From: a virus
Reading direction: 5' to 3' (one strand)
IMG/VR virus record: IMGVR_UViG_3300032311_000743
Span: 1-49,450 of that record
Length of the DNA stretch: 49,450 nt
The translations under genes were made by a program, and so were the position numbers. Positions 25,954 to 34,255 of this stretch are shown here, piece by piece. How positions within the stretch are numbered: position 1 is the first letter of the stretch; every line of letters begins with the position of its first letter. The notes under the pieces were generated by a model. That model made no database searches. It was not told the DNA's origin and saw only the letters and a list, made by a program, of their open reading frames with translations.

Positions 25954-26875
25954 AGAGTTCATATTGAATGTTTTAATTCAAATTTTAGGACCAGGTAGAA
26001 AAACGTCAGGAAATAATCATGCCTTTAGATGTCCTAATGGTTGTCAACCATTAAAAAATAAACTTGAAGTAAATATAAATACATCTAAATATCAATGTTG
26101 GGTGTGTGGTAATGAAAAGAACGGAATAAAAGGAAGAAATCTTATATCACTCCTTAAAAGATGTGATGCACCAAAGGAAAAAATAGCAGAGCTAAAATCA
26201 TACCTTAAAGTTGATGTACATGATATTACACCCACTGTAACTGACAAAGTACATTTACCTAAAGAATTTAAATCATTATTAAACTCAAATACTTCAGTTA
26301 TAGCTAAACACGCTATGGTTTACCTTAAAAAACGAGGTATTAGTGAGGATGATATTATAAAATATAATTTAGGATACTGTGAGTCTGGAACTTATGCTAA
26401 CCGAATAATAGTACCATCATATGATGAGAATGGTGTGTTAAATTATTTTACAGCACGTAGTTTTGAAAAAGACAATCCAATAAAATATAAAAATCCAAAT
26501 TCATCTCGTAATATTATTCCGTTTGAATTTTTTATAAATTGGGATTTACCATTAGTATTATGTGAAGGACCATTTGATGCTATAGCTATAAAACGTAATG
26601 CCATTCCATTACTTGGTAAAAATATTCAATCTAATCTTATGAAACGTATTGTTATGTCATCTGTTGAAAAGATTTACATAGCATTAGATAAAGACGCTCA
26701 AAAGAAAGCATTAGAATTTTGCCAACAACTCATGAACGAAAACAAAGAAGTATATCTAATTGATATGCAAGATAAGGATCCATCAGATATGGGATTCAAA
26801 CATTTTACACACATTATACAAGATACTGAACCATTAAAATTCTCAGACTTGTTATATAAAAAACTTATGTTATGA
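25928..26875 (+). CDS. DNA primase with zinc-binding and TOPRIM domains
   Basis: 315 aa. The zinc site is H31, C35, C39, C57 and C60 (FRCPNGC, then CWVCG). The TOPRIM domain has E213 and D217 in LCEGPFDA and D254/D256 in ALDKDAQ. It should make RNA primers for lagging-strand synthesis. Its size matches a primase without a fused helicase. The only nearby in-frame ATG lies inside the homing gene upstream. It ends with an ATGA overlap with the next nuclease gene. Confidence 0.92.
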   Translation: MDINGNINKEFILNVLIQILGPGRKTSGNNHAFRCPNGCQPLKNKLEVNINTSKYQCWVCGNEKNGIKGRNLISLLKRCDAPKEKIAELKSYLKVDVHDITPTVTDKVHLPKEFKSLLNSNTSVIAKHAMVYLKKRGISEDDIIKYNLGYCESGTYANRIIVPSYDENGVLNYFTARSFEKDNPIKYKNPNSSRNIIPFEFFINWDLPLVLCEGPFDAIAIKRNAIPLLGKNIQSNLMKRIVMSSVEKIYIALDKDAQKKALEFCQQLMNENKEVYLIDMQDKDPSDMGFKHFTHIIQDTEPLKFSDLLYKKLML

Positions 26876-27660
26876 TAGAAAAAAATGTAAACGTTAATAA
26901 AAAACACGTTAAACGACTATTAGAAATTGATGACTCTTCTAAAAGAGTAACAATAATGGATAATAGATATTACACCAGACATGATAAATACTACCCATCC
27001 GTTACTAGTATTTTGCAATATATGCCTAAAAATAAATTCTTTGAAACCTGGTTAAAAGATGTAGGACATAATTCAGATATTATAATGAGAAAAGCAGCGG
27101 ATGAAGGTACACAAGTACACGATGCTGTTGAACGGTATCTTTTAGGCGAAAAAATATCATTAATTGATGATAGAGGATTTTCACAGTACTCGATGTTTGT
27201 ATGGCAGATGATTTTAAAATTCCATGAATTTTGGTCTACATATAAACCAACATTAATAGAAAGCGAAGCCCATCTATTCTCAGACAAATATATGTTTGCG
27301 GGAACATGTGATTTAGTAGTTGAAATAAACGGTGAAAAATGGTTATTAGATATTAAAACATCAAACTCATTACATACAAGTCATGATTTACAACTATCAG
27401 CGTATGCTCAAGCATGGAACGAATTGTATGAAGAAAAAATTGAACGTGTAGGTATTATTTGGTTGAAATCTCCAAAACATAAAGCCGATAAAAAAGGAGA
27501 AAAAATGCAAGGTAAAGGATGGGAAATATACGAACCAACCCGCACTATTAAGGAAAATTTTAAACTGTTTGGATATATACACGAATTATACAAACTAGAA
27601 AATCCAGACCCTAAACCAACATCAAATGATTTTCCAACTGAAATTCAAATAGGAATGTAA
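26872..27660 (+). CDS. PD-(D/E)XK exonuclease (RecB/Cas4-like)
   Basis: 262 aa. Nuclease motifs are H83 in GTQVHDAV, D147 in AGTCDLVV, D160-x-K162 in LLDIKTS, and Q174-x3-Y178 in LQLSAYAQ, which give the RecB-type active site. It probably trims DNA during recombination or replication. It overlaps the primase stop by 4 bases, so the two form a small replication operon between tail genes and the cargo block. Confidence 0.9.
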   Translation: MIEKNVNVNKKHVKRLLEIDDSSKRVTIMDNRYYTRHDKYYPSVTSILQYMPKNKFFETWLKDVGHNSDIIMRKAADEGTQVHDAVERYLLGEKISLIDDRGFSQYSMFVWQMILKFHEFWSTYKPTLIESEAHLFSDKYMFAGTCDLVVEINGEKWLLDIKTSNSLHTSHDLQLSAYAQAWNELYEEKIERVGIIWLKSPKHKADKKGEKMQGKGWEIYEPTRTIKENFKLFGYIHELYKLENPDPKPTSNDFPTEIQIGM

Positions 27661-27667
27661 CTAGCAA

Positions 27668-27675
27668 TATTTATA
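27668..27675 (+). promoter_or_regulatory. Late-promoter-like motif TATTTATA
   Basis: Exact motif 13 bases before the ATG at 27689; start of the cargo block. Confidence 0.65.
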
Positions 27676-27688
27676 TTAAACCACTAGA

Positions 27689-28651
27689 ATGATTTCTTTA
27701 ATTAAAATTTTAAAAACTGTAATAACAGAAGGGGGTAATGTATTCGGCACTACATCTAGTATTAAGAAAGAATATATTAAACCAACTTTATTAAAATTTA
27801 CATCTGAATTAAAAAAAATATATCCAAAAGTAGATTTCAAATTTAACACATTAGGTTCTGTTGGTAAAAAAGACGAATCAGGGGACATTGATTTGGGTAT
27901 GGATGTTGATCAGTTTATGACCAAAGATGGTACACCATTGTTAGACAATTGGAATATAGATGAAGCAGAATTTGAAGCTTTATATGAAAAAATAAGAAAA
28001 CGTTCAAGATCAGCGACTGAAGCTCAAAGTAAATTAAGAGCTATGTTAGAATTAATCGCCATTAATATTGAAGAAAAATCACAATTTATAGACACAGACT
28101 TAAAAGCAGCGGGTGGTGGATCTATATTTTGCACTTTCCCCCAATATGACGAGAATGGAAAAGCATTAGATGACAAATCGGTACAAATAGACATTAATGT
28201 AGGTAATTTAGATTGGCTAAACTTTAGTTACTATTCAAACACATATAAAGATAATGTTAAAGGTTTACATAGAACACAACTAATGTTGTCTATGTTCCAA
28301 GCATTAGGTTTAACTTTTAATCATGGTACTGGTGTTAAAGATAAAGCAACAGGAGATGTAGTTGCTACTACCCCTAAAGAAGCACTAGATGTATTAAATA
28401 AAGGATATAACCTTAATTTATCTCAAGATGTACTAAATGACTATTTTGAATTAATGAATTCTTTAAAAAAGAATTTATCTGAAGGTGAATTAAACCAAAT
28501 ATTAGACACATATCTTAAAATATTAGACTCAACAAGAGCTGATATTCCAAATGACATTCAAGACTATTGGATCGCTAATCAATCTCGTCTAGGACTTAAG
28601 GGTAAATTTTTACCAGACAATTCTAATTTAACAAAATATAAAACAGCATAA
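27689..28651 (+). CDS. Putative capsid-targeted nucleotidyltransferase, 320 aa
   Basis: The leader MISLIKILKTVITE (residues 1-14) resembles the MIKL-class leaders and ends with an IxE cleavage-type site. Residues 56-68 (GSVGKKDESGDIDLG) show the GS...DxD signature of the DNA-polymerase-beta-like nucleotidyltransferase fold (G56-S57, D66, D68). The rest is helical. It may transfer a nucleotide to RNA, protein or a small molecule; the target is unknown. It has a TAATG junction with a second nucleotidyltransferase fusion. Confidence 0.8.
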   Translation: MISLIKILKTVITEGGNVFGTTSSIKKEYIKPTLLKFTSELKKIYPKVDFKFNTLGSVGKKDESGDIDLGMDVDQFMTKDGTPLLDNWNIDEAEFEALYEKIRKRSRSATEAQSKLRAMLELIAINIEEKSQFIDTDLKAAGGGSIFCTFPQYDENGKALDDKSVQIDINVGNLDWLNFSYYSNTYKDNVKGLHRTQLMLSMFQALGLTFNHGTGVKDKATGDVVATTPKEALDVLNKGYNLNLSQDVLNDYFELMNSLKKNLSEGELNQILDTYLKILDSTRADIPNDIQDYWIANQSRLGLKGKFLPDNSNLTKYKTA

Positions 28652-30573
28652 TGTCAGGATCAGCAGGAGGAAATAGAATACCAAGATCAGCTGTTGAAAA
28701 AACAGTTAAAGAATATATTGATAAAGTTTTAAGTAAAGTCCCTGGCTTCAAATCAGCTAAAGTATCAGGTTCATATAATACTTCGGACAAACAAGATTTT
28801 GGCGACATAGATTTAATTGCTTCTTTTGAAGGAAAAGATAAAAAAATATTTAAAAAAGAACTTGCCAAATATTTAGAATCACTCCCAGATGATGTGATAG
28901 TTCCTTTTAAAAGTGAAAAGTACGCGGGTAAGAAAACCATGAACACTGGTGAGATTGTTACAATACTATACCCAATAAGCGGAATGCCTGGTGAATTTGT
29001 ACAGATTGACAACATCATTGCTCTATCAGAAGAAGAAGGTGATTTTAAAAAAACATTCCTAGATTATCCAGCAGAAATCCAAGGTTTAATTTTAGGATTA
29101 GTTAAAGTAGTTACTTTAGAAGAAGATCCAAATAAAGTAATTGCTAGAATGGGTATAAAAAATATACCTGCTTTAGAACCAAATCAAGAATATGAATTTA
29201 ATTTATCATCTGCTGGTTTAACTTTAAGAATAGTTACTTTAGGAGAAGACTATAAACAACTTGAAAGAACAGATGTTTGGAAATCAAGTAATTGGGGAGA
29301 TGTAAAAAAATTACTCGCTGATTATAACATTGATCAATCATTTAAAGATTTAGTTTCTGACTTAAAAAAATTAAAAAACCCAAGATCTAAAAATAGAATT
29401 AAAGGTATATTTAAATCCATGGTGTCTATTAAGTCTGGAGAAGTTAACACCCCAAAAGGAGACAACAAACAGATGGCATTAGATACTGTTGCTACGTTGG
29501 AAGGAAAACACAATAGTTTAGTCCAAAGTTTAATATCTGGTATTATAAACGAAGAAATCACAAAAGAATCAATTGCATTATATCCAGGTAAATTCAAACC
29601 ACCACATAAAGGTCATTTTGAAGTGGCTAAACAATTACTTAATAAAGCAGATAAAGTAGAAATACTAATATCTGGTAAAGAAGTTGAAGGTATTACTGCT
29701 GAACAAAGTAAAGCAATTTGGGAATTATATAATGAATTATTAGGTGGAGGATTAGATATCAAAATTATCCAAGGATCACCAGTAAAATATGTTTTAGATA
29801 CTATTGAATCAAATCCAAACAACCACTATATAGCAGTATATGGTAAGGGTGATGAAGAAAGATACAGAAATATAGGTAAAGATCCTCGTTACATGAATGC
29901 TGAAGTATTTAACGGTGGTGCAATTTCATTAGGTGATGAAAATATCAGTGCTACTAATTTAAGAAAAGCAATGGTAGATAAAGATATTCAAGCAATAAAA
30001 TCTATGTTACCTGATGGTATTAACGCTAAAGAATATATCCAAACATTAGCCGGTCAAAAAAAATTACAAGAAGTAGTAACTGATACTGAAGTAATTTGTG
30101 ATAACTGTGGTTGGCATTGGTCCATTAAAGATGGTGGTGATGATTTATATATTTGCCATAAATGCGGACATGATAATACACCTAAATCAAATAAAGCTTG
30201 GAATCTCCAAAATGGGATCGTATCTTTAACTAAATACATGTTGGATAATGAAATGAATATATCACCATTACCTAAATTAAAATTTATAGATAATGATAAA
30301 GAAAATGCAGGTGAATTATTAGGAAAAACGGCATATTATAACCCGTTAGAAAAATCAATCACATTGTATACTTTAAATCGTCATCCTAAAGATATATTAC
30401 GTTCATATGCTCATGAGATGGTTCATCATGTTCAAAATTTAGAAAATAGATTAAATAATATTAATACTACTAATACAAATGAAGATGGAGCATTGCCTGA
30501 AATTGAAGAGGAAGCATATAAATTAGGAAACATGATGTTAAGAAATTGGGAAGATAATATTAAAAACAAATAA
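28651..30573 (+). CDS. Fusion: nucleotidyltransferase + cytidylyltransferase-like + zinc ribbon + metalloprotease
   Basis: 640 aa in four parts. Residues about 30-130 are a pol-beta-type nucleotidyltransferase (G40-S41, D52, D54). Residues about 306-465 are a nucleotidylyltransferase of the CoaD/NadM type, with H319-x2-H322 in KPPHKGH and ISATNLRKAM at 432-441. Residues 483-505 are a zinc ribbon (C483, C486, C502, C505). Residues about 580-625 contain H588-E-x2-H592-H593 plus a Glu-rich helix (619-621), a zinc metalloprotease. SGIINE near residue 300 looks like a prohead-protease site between parts 1 and 2. Substrates are unknown. Confidence 0.85.
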   Translation: MSGSAGGNRIPRSAVEKTVKEYIDKVLSKVPGFKSAKVSGSYNTSDKQDFGDIDLIASFEGKDKKIFKKELAKYLESLPDDVIVPFKSEKYAGKKTMNTGEIVTILYPISGMPGEFVQIDNIIALSEEEGDFKKTFLDYPAEIQGLILGLVKVVTLEEDPNKVIARMGIKNIPALEPNQEYEFNLSSAGLTLRIVTLGEDYKQLERTDVWKSSNWGDVKKLLADYNIDQSFKDLVSDLKKLKNPRSKNRIKGIFKSMVSIKSGEVNTPKGDNKQMALDTVATLEGKHNSLVQSLISGIINEEITKESIALYPGKFKPPHKGHFEVAKQLLNKADKVEILISGKEVEGITAEQSKAIWELYNELLGGGLDIKIIQGSPVKYVLDTIESNPNNHYIAVYGKGDEERYRNIGKDPRYMNAEVFNGGAISLGDENISATNLRKAMVDKDIQAIKSMLPDGINAKEYIQTLAGQKKLQEVVTDTEVICDNCGWHWSIKDGGDDLYICHKCGHDNTPKSNKAWNLQNGIVSLTKYMLDNEMNISPLPKLKFIDNDKENAGELLGKTAYYNPLEKSITLYTLNRHPKDILRSYAHEMVHHVQNLENRLNNINTTNTNEDGALPEIEEEAYKLGNMMLRNWEDNIKNK

Positions 30574-30577
30574 AAAT

Positions 30578-31000
30578 ATGGGATTTAAAAGAATTGTAGC
30601 AAAATCTGAAGACGATTTAGTAGAAATTATAGAAAATATAAAAGATTGGTTTAAAAACAATAAGTTCTATAAAACAGAAACAACATCAGAGAAACGTAAA
30701 TTTATGGATCCTGAAACTAAAAAAATCATTGAAAAAAACATTGATGGTTTGAAGGTAATAGATCAAAATAATAAAAAAGAAACAACTATAAAATTCATTC
30801 CATTACTTAAACCAAACGAAATAAAACTTGAACTTGGGGGTGAAAATGAAACTACTATGGCTGGTAAAATCAAAAACCAAATGATGGGTCGAGGTATATT
30901 AAAATCATATAATAAAGATACTAAAGTACCACTTAAAGAAACTATCGCTAAGTCTGAACTTAGAAAAATTATTCGCGAAGAAATATATAAAATTATTTAA
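30578..31000 (+). CDS. Hypothetical protein with C-terminal leader-like helix, 140 aa
   Basis: Lys/Glu-rich with no named domain. The last 16 residues (KSELRKIIREEIYKII) look like the LRxxIRExL class of leader, but at the C-terminus. It lies 4 bases after the four-part fusion. It may be packaged by way of its C-terminal tail, or may bind a capsid-core partner (inference). Confidence 0.7.
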   Translation: MGFKRIVAKSEDDLVEIIENIKDWFKNNKFYKTETTSEKRKFMDPETKKIIEKNIDGLKVIDQNNKKETTIKFIPLLKPNEIKLELGGENETTMAGKIKNQMMGRGILKSYNKDTKVPLKETIAKSELRKIIREEIYKII

Positions 31001-31001
31001 T

Positions 31002-31343
31002 ATGAAAATAAATTATGGTAAAACAATAGTTGTAGCAGTTATTATAGTTGGGTTATGGTTAATTAATATGGTAGTTCGAGATGAACGAGACCACACTAAT
31101 GGTTACAAAAAAACAATAGACAGTCTAAACATTGAATTAGTTAAGATTGATTCTATTCATAAAAAACAAGATGATACTATTATGGTATATAAAGACAGTA
31201 TCGTTTACTTAGATAAAATAATTGAAGTTAATAAAGCAAATATAAATAAATTAAAAGAAAAACATGACAAAATATATTATATCGTTACTCAGTATTCTAA
31301 CGCTCAGCTTGACAGCTTTTTCACAAACCGTTACGGACACTAA
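31002..31343 (+). CDS. Membrane-anchored coiled-coil protein, i-spanin candidate
   Basis: 113 aa. A short cytoplasmic start, a membrane segment (about residues 9-25, VVAVIIVGLWLINMV) and then a long heptad-rich helix in the periplasm. The end overlaps the next gene by 80 bases in another frame. That overlap with a second exported protein recalls Rz/Rz1 spanin pairs, which fuse inner and outer membranes at lysis. No endolysin or holin is next to it. Confidence 0.7.
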   Translation: MKINYGKTIVVAVIIVGLWLINMVVRDERDHTNGYKKTIDSLNIELVKIDSIHKKQDDTIMVYKDSIVYLDKIIEVNKANINKLKEKHDKIYYIVTQYSNAQLDSFFTNRYGH

Positions 31344-31680
31344 TTACATTAAACTTCCAATCCCTATCGCTAGACAAATAACATTAGATTTAGTTGATGG
31401 AGATAGAGCGAAAGTAGAATTAATATCTACTAAAGACTTACTTAATTTAACAGAACAATCCTCAAGTATGAAGGATAATGTTATTAGAAGTTATGAAACT
31501 AAGGTAGGATTATATGAAAAACAAATTTTATTATACGGCGAGAAAGAAAAGACATATGTTTTAAATATCAAAGAGATAGAGTCTAAAAATAAACGACTTA
31601 AGATTGAAAATAAAATAATTAAAAGAACAGGATTAACAGCTTTATTAGCTATTAGTGCGTTGTTTATTATATTAAAATAA
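31264..31680 (+). CDS. Exported coiled-coil protein with C-terminal membrane segment
   Basis: 138 aa. Signal peptide about residues 1-20 (MTKYIISLLSILTLSLTAFS), a helical periplasmic part, then a membrane segment at about 117-137 ending LLAISALFIILK. The signal peptide has no lipobox Cys, so it is not a classic Rz1. The topology is closer to a unimolecular spanin but lacks the lipid anchor. It starts inside the preceding gene. Confidence 0.7.
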   Translation: MTKYIISLLSILTLSLTAFSQTVTDTNYIKLPIPIARQITLDLVDGDRAKVELISTKDLLNLTEQSSSMKDNVIRSYETKVGLYEKQILLYGEKEKTYVLNIKEIESKNKRLKIENKIIKRTGLTALLAISALFIILK

Positions 31681-31681
31681 T

Positions 31682-32248
31682 ATGGCAGATACAGTTTTAA
31701 AAAAAGAATTCCAACAACGTGACGTACAACGTCTACGTAACTTAATGACCGGAAAACAAGGTGACAAAACAGTTATTGGAGTTGGTTATACAAAAAAAGA
31801 AGAATCTCACAGTGAAGGAGACGTGTGGGAAGATAATGGTCGTAAATGGACTATACAAAATGGTATTAAACAAAACATAACTAAATTAGATAAAGCTAAA
31901 AAAGAACTTCATCTCCCATTATTTTGTTCAGAATGTAACAATTTAATGAAACCACATTTAGATAAACGTTTCTGGATTATGTACAAACGTTGTTTTAATT
32001 GTCAAGTTGACTTTGAATCTGAAATAAGAAAACAAGGGTTGTGGGAAGAATACGAAAAAAATATTATTAACTCGGATATAGATTCTTTAACGCAAGAATT
32101 TATGATTTGGAGTGACGAAACATTAGAGGAAAACGATAAATTCATTACAGAGTCAGGTGAAGTTGAAAGTTGGGTTGGTAATGGTAAAAAAATGTTGTTG
32201 CAAAATCGAGAAGATACAATTAAATATTTACAAAGTTTGAAAAAATAA
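31682..32248 (+). CDS. Conserved T4-like phage zinc-ribbon protein, 188 aa
   Basis: Contains HSEGDVWEDNGRKWTIQNGI, KLDKAKKELHLPLFC and two Cys pairs (CSEC near residue 82 and CFNC near 107) that make a zinc ribbon. The pattern is familiar from marine T4-like phages, where it has no assigned role. It starts 1 base after the exported protein and has a TAATG junction with the following gene. Confidence 0.8.
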   Translation: MADTVLKKEFQQRDVQRLRNLMTGKQGDKTVIGVGYTKKEESHSEGDVWEDNGRKWTIQNGIKQNITKLDKAKKELHLPLFCSECNNLMKPHLDKRFWIMYKRCFNCQVDFESEIRKQGLWEEYEKNIINSDIDSLTQEFMIWSDETLEENDKFITESGEVESWVGNGKKMLLQNREDTIKYLQSLKK

Positions 32249-32877
32249 TGGAATTTACAAAATTAGAAGTCATTGCCCCAATCATAATAGCATTTATAAC
32301 AGCTGTGCTAGGACCAGTATTAGTTGAGTGGGTAAGAAATAAATTTAAAGCAAAATCTACTAAAACACCAATACAAGACGCTATTGAGTTAAACGAATTA
32401 GTAGACACTCAATTAGATACAATGATGGATGAATTGAATTGCAATCGAATATGGATTGCTCAATTTCATAATGGTGGTCATTTTTATCCAACAGGTAAAT
32501 CTATTCAAAAATTTTCATTCTTCTATGAGAAAGTAACTCCAAACACAATATCAACTCAACATACATTCCAGAACATTCCAGTATCTTTATTTCCTAAAGC
32601 GTTAGGTAAAATATACAAAGATAGTGAATTATCTATTTTAAGTTTTAATGACGGTAATGAAAAATATGACTTAGAAACATTTTCAACAGAATATGATACT
32701 AAATCATTTTACATGGTTGGCTTATATAGTTTAGATAACCATTTGATAGGAATTATGGGCATATCATTTACTGAAAATGAATATAAAATGAACAAAGAAA
32801 ATTGGATATTTTTACGTCAAAAAGTAGGTGTTATAGGTACATTATTAACTGACTATTTAAATAATAAGAAAAAATGA
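32248..32877 (+). CDS. Membrane-anchored GAF-like domain protein, 209 aa
   Basis: An N-terminal membrane segment (about residues 7-26, EVIAPIIIAFITAVLGPVLV), a linker, then a domain with NRIWIAQFHNGGHFYPTG and, near the end, LIGIMGISF. This looks GAF-like and might bind a small ligand. Probably an inner-membrane protein facing the cytoplasm. Function unknown. ATGA overlap with the next gene. Confidence 0.75.
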   Translation: MEFTKLEVIAPIIIAFITAVLGPVLVEWVRNKFKAKSTKTPIQDAIELNELVDTQLDTMMDELNCNRIWIAQFHNGGHFYPTGKSIQKFSFFYEKVTPNTISTQHTFQNIPVSLFPKALGKIYKDSELSILSFNDGNEKYDLETFSTEYDTKSFYMVGLYSLDNHLIGIMGISFTENEYKMNKENWIFLRQKVGVIGTLLTDYLNNKKK

Positions 32878-33134
32878 AATCACCGGTTCCATTCTTAAAA
32901 CCTAAATCATACTATTCATCACCTATTAAATCACCAGTTACAAGGGATGAAATAATAGTACAACGTAATCCGATTCAACCTGTTGTTGAGGATGTAGTTG
33001 TTCCTGAAGAACCAGTAATTGTTGATGAACCGTTAGTTGAAATTGAATTTGAACAACCATTAGAAGAACCAGTTATCGATCAACCTAAATCAAAAAAATT
33101 AAAACATAACAAATCGCCGAAACCGGAACTTTAA
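32874..33134 (+). CDS. Pro/Glu/Val-rich protein, 86 aa
   Basis: Low complexity. Residues 30-70 repeat PVVEDVVVPEEPVIVDEP-like units, and the C-terminus is Lys-rich (KSKKLKHNKSPK). It is probably disordered and could act as a linker or spacer, perhaps in a periplasm-spanning partner of the membrane protein upstream. No known family. Confidence 0.65.
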   Translation: MKSPVPFLKPKSYYSSPIKSPVTRDEIIVQRNPIQPVVEDVVVPEEPVIVDEPLVEIEFEQPLEEPVIDQPKSKKLKHNKSPKPEL

Positions 33135-33136
33135 CA

Positions 33137-33144
33137 TATTTATA
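33137..33144 (+). promoter_or_regulatory. Late-promoter-like motif TATTTATA
   Basis: Exact motif 19 bases before the ATG at 33164. Confidence 0.65.
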
Positions 33145-33163
33145 ATAAATAAAACCATAAAAA

Positions 33164-34237
33164 ATGAACAAAGAATTCAGTAGAATGCAAAAACTTGCAG
33201 GACTTTTAACAGAAAACATGGGGGGTACAGATTTAGACTCTACCGCTAGTGATGTATATGATTACTTTAGTAAGAAATCATCATCAACAAGTACAGATAG
33301 AAGAAAATATATAAAATCATTGGGTTTATCTGATGATGATACAGAAACAGTAATGATGAAAGTTACAGATATGATGAGTGATAACATGAACGAAAACATG
33401 GGTGGTACAGATTTAGAATCTGTAGCTAATGATGTATATAATCACTTTAGTAAAATGTCATCATCAACAAGTACAGATAGAAGAGATTATATAAAAGACA
33501 TATATAGTTTATCTGATGAAGAAACAGAAGATATAATGATGAAGGTTACAGATATGATGAGTGATGAGGGTGATATGAGAGAAGGTGTAGCATCATATGA
33601 ATATGAAATGGGTAAAAAAGCTGGTGATAAAAATAATTTCCGTGATCCAATTGAATTAGCAAAAGCTGTTGTTGGTAAACATGGACAAGAATTAAAATCA
33701 TCTAAAGATTTAAGTCCTAGAGAATTTGAAAGTAAAGCTTTAATGTATGCTTCTAAAATGATGAAAGAAGCAGGAATGGAAAAAGTTGTTATGACAAATT
33801 TATTTATTGACGAAGATTGGCCATCAGATTATATATCTAAAGTGTCAGAACTTTTGCGTGGAATGAGTGAAAAAGAAATGGGTATGGAAGAAGGTTTAAA
33901 AAGAACAATACGTGAAAGTCAAAAGCAAAAATCACTAAGAGAAAAAATACGTGAAATGATTTTAGCGGAAATGAACGATGTTGATTTATATGATCCATTA
34001 GATGAAGCTAAAAAAGACGAAGAAGAAGTAGAAGATATTGAAGTAGAAGATGTTGATGTAACAGATGAAAAAATGGTTGGAAATGACGATCCAAAGGTAA
34101 CTGAAATCCAAGATTTACTTAACCAACTACAAGACGCTGCTGAAGAATTAGGCGATGAAAAATTATTAACACAAGTTGGCAATACTATTACATTCTTTAC
34201 TCGCGAACATGTTGCTAATGCAGATAACATGGGCTAA
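33164..34237 (+). CDS. Putative capsid-targeted protein with tandem 60-aa repeat, 357 aa
   Basis: The leader MNKEFSRMQKLAGLLTE (residues 1-17) belongs to the EFxxMQKLAGIxxE class and ends in an LxE site. Residues about 17-136 are two copies of a 60-aa unit (GGTDLDSTASDVYDYFSKKS, then DDDTETVMMKVTDMMSD). Near residue 250-267 a second leader-like helix (LREKIREMILAE) appears. The C-terminus is very acidic and then helical. Probably an internal head or core protein; no enzyme motif. Confidence 0.8.
   Translation: MNKEFSRMQKLAGLLTENMGGTDLDSTASDVYDYFSKKSSSTSTDRRKYIKSLGLSDDDTETVMMKVTDMMSDNMNENMGGTDLESVANDVYNHFSKMSSSTSTDRRDYIKDIYSLSDEETEDIMMKVTDMMSDEGDMREGVASYEYEMGKKAGDKNNFRDPIELAKAVVGKHGQELKSSKDLSPREFESKALMYASKMMKEAGMEKVVMTNLFIDEDWPSDYISKVSELLRGMSEKEMGMEEGLKRTIRESQKQKSLREKIREMILAEMNDVDLYDPLDEAKKDEEEVEDIEVEDVDVTDEKMVGNDDPKVTEIQDLLNQLQDAAEELGDEKLLTQVGNTITFFTREHVANADNMG
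33212..33570 (+). repeat. Tandem 180-bp in-frame duplication
   Basis: gaaaacatggg...ggtacagattta occurs at 33212 and again at 33392, with matching sequence to about 33570. The two copies encode homologous 60-residue units of the protein at 33164. Conserved blocks include tcatcatcaacaagtacaga and ttacagatatgatgagtgat. Confidence 0.9.
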
Positions 34238-34255
34238 TTAAATAATACATACAAC

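Noticed and set aside
30213-30236. GGGATCGTATCTTTAACTAAATA, similar to the 3' half of the 38-base promoter repeat.
   Set aside because: It lies inside the coding sequence of the four-domain fusion and lacks the TTTGG box at the right spacing; probably chance.
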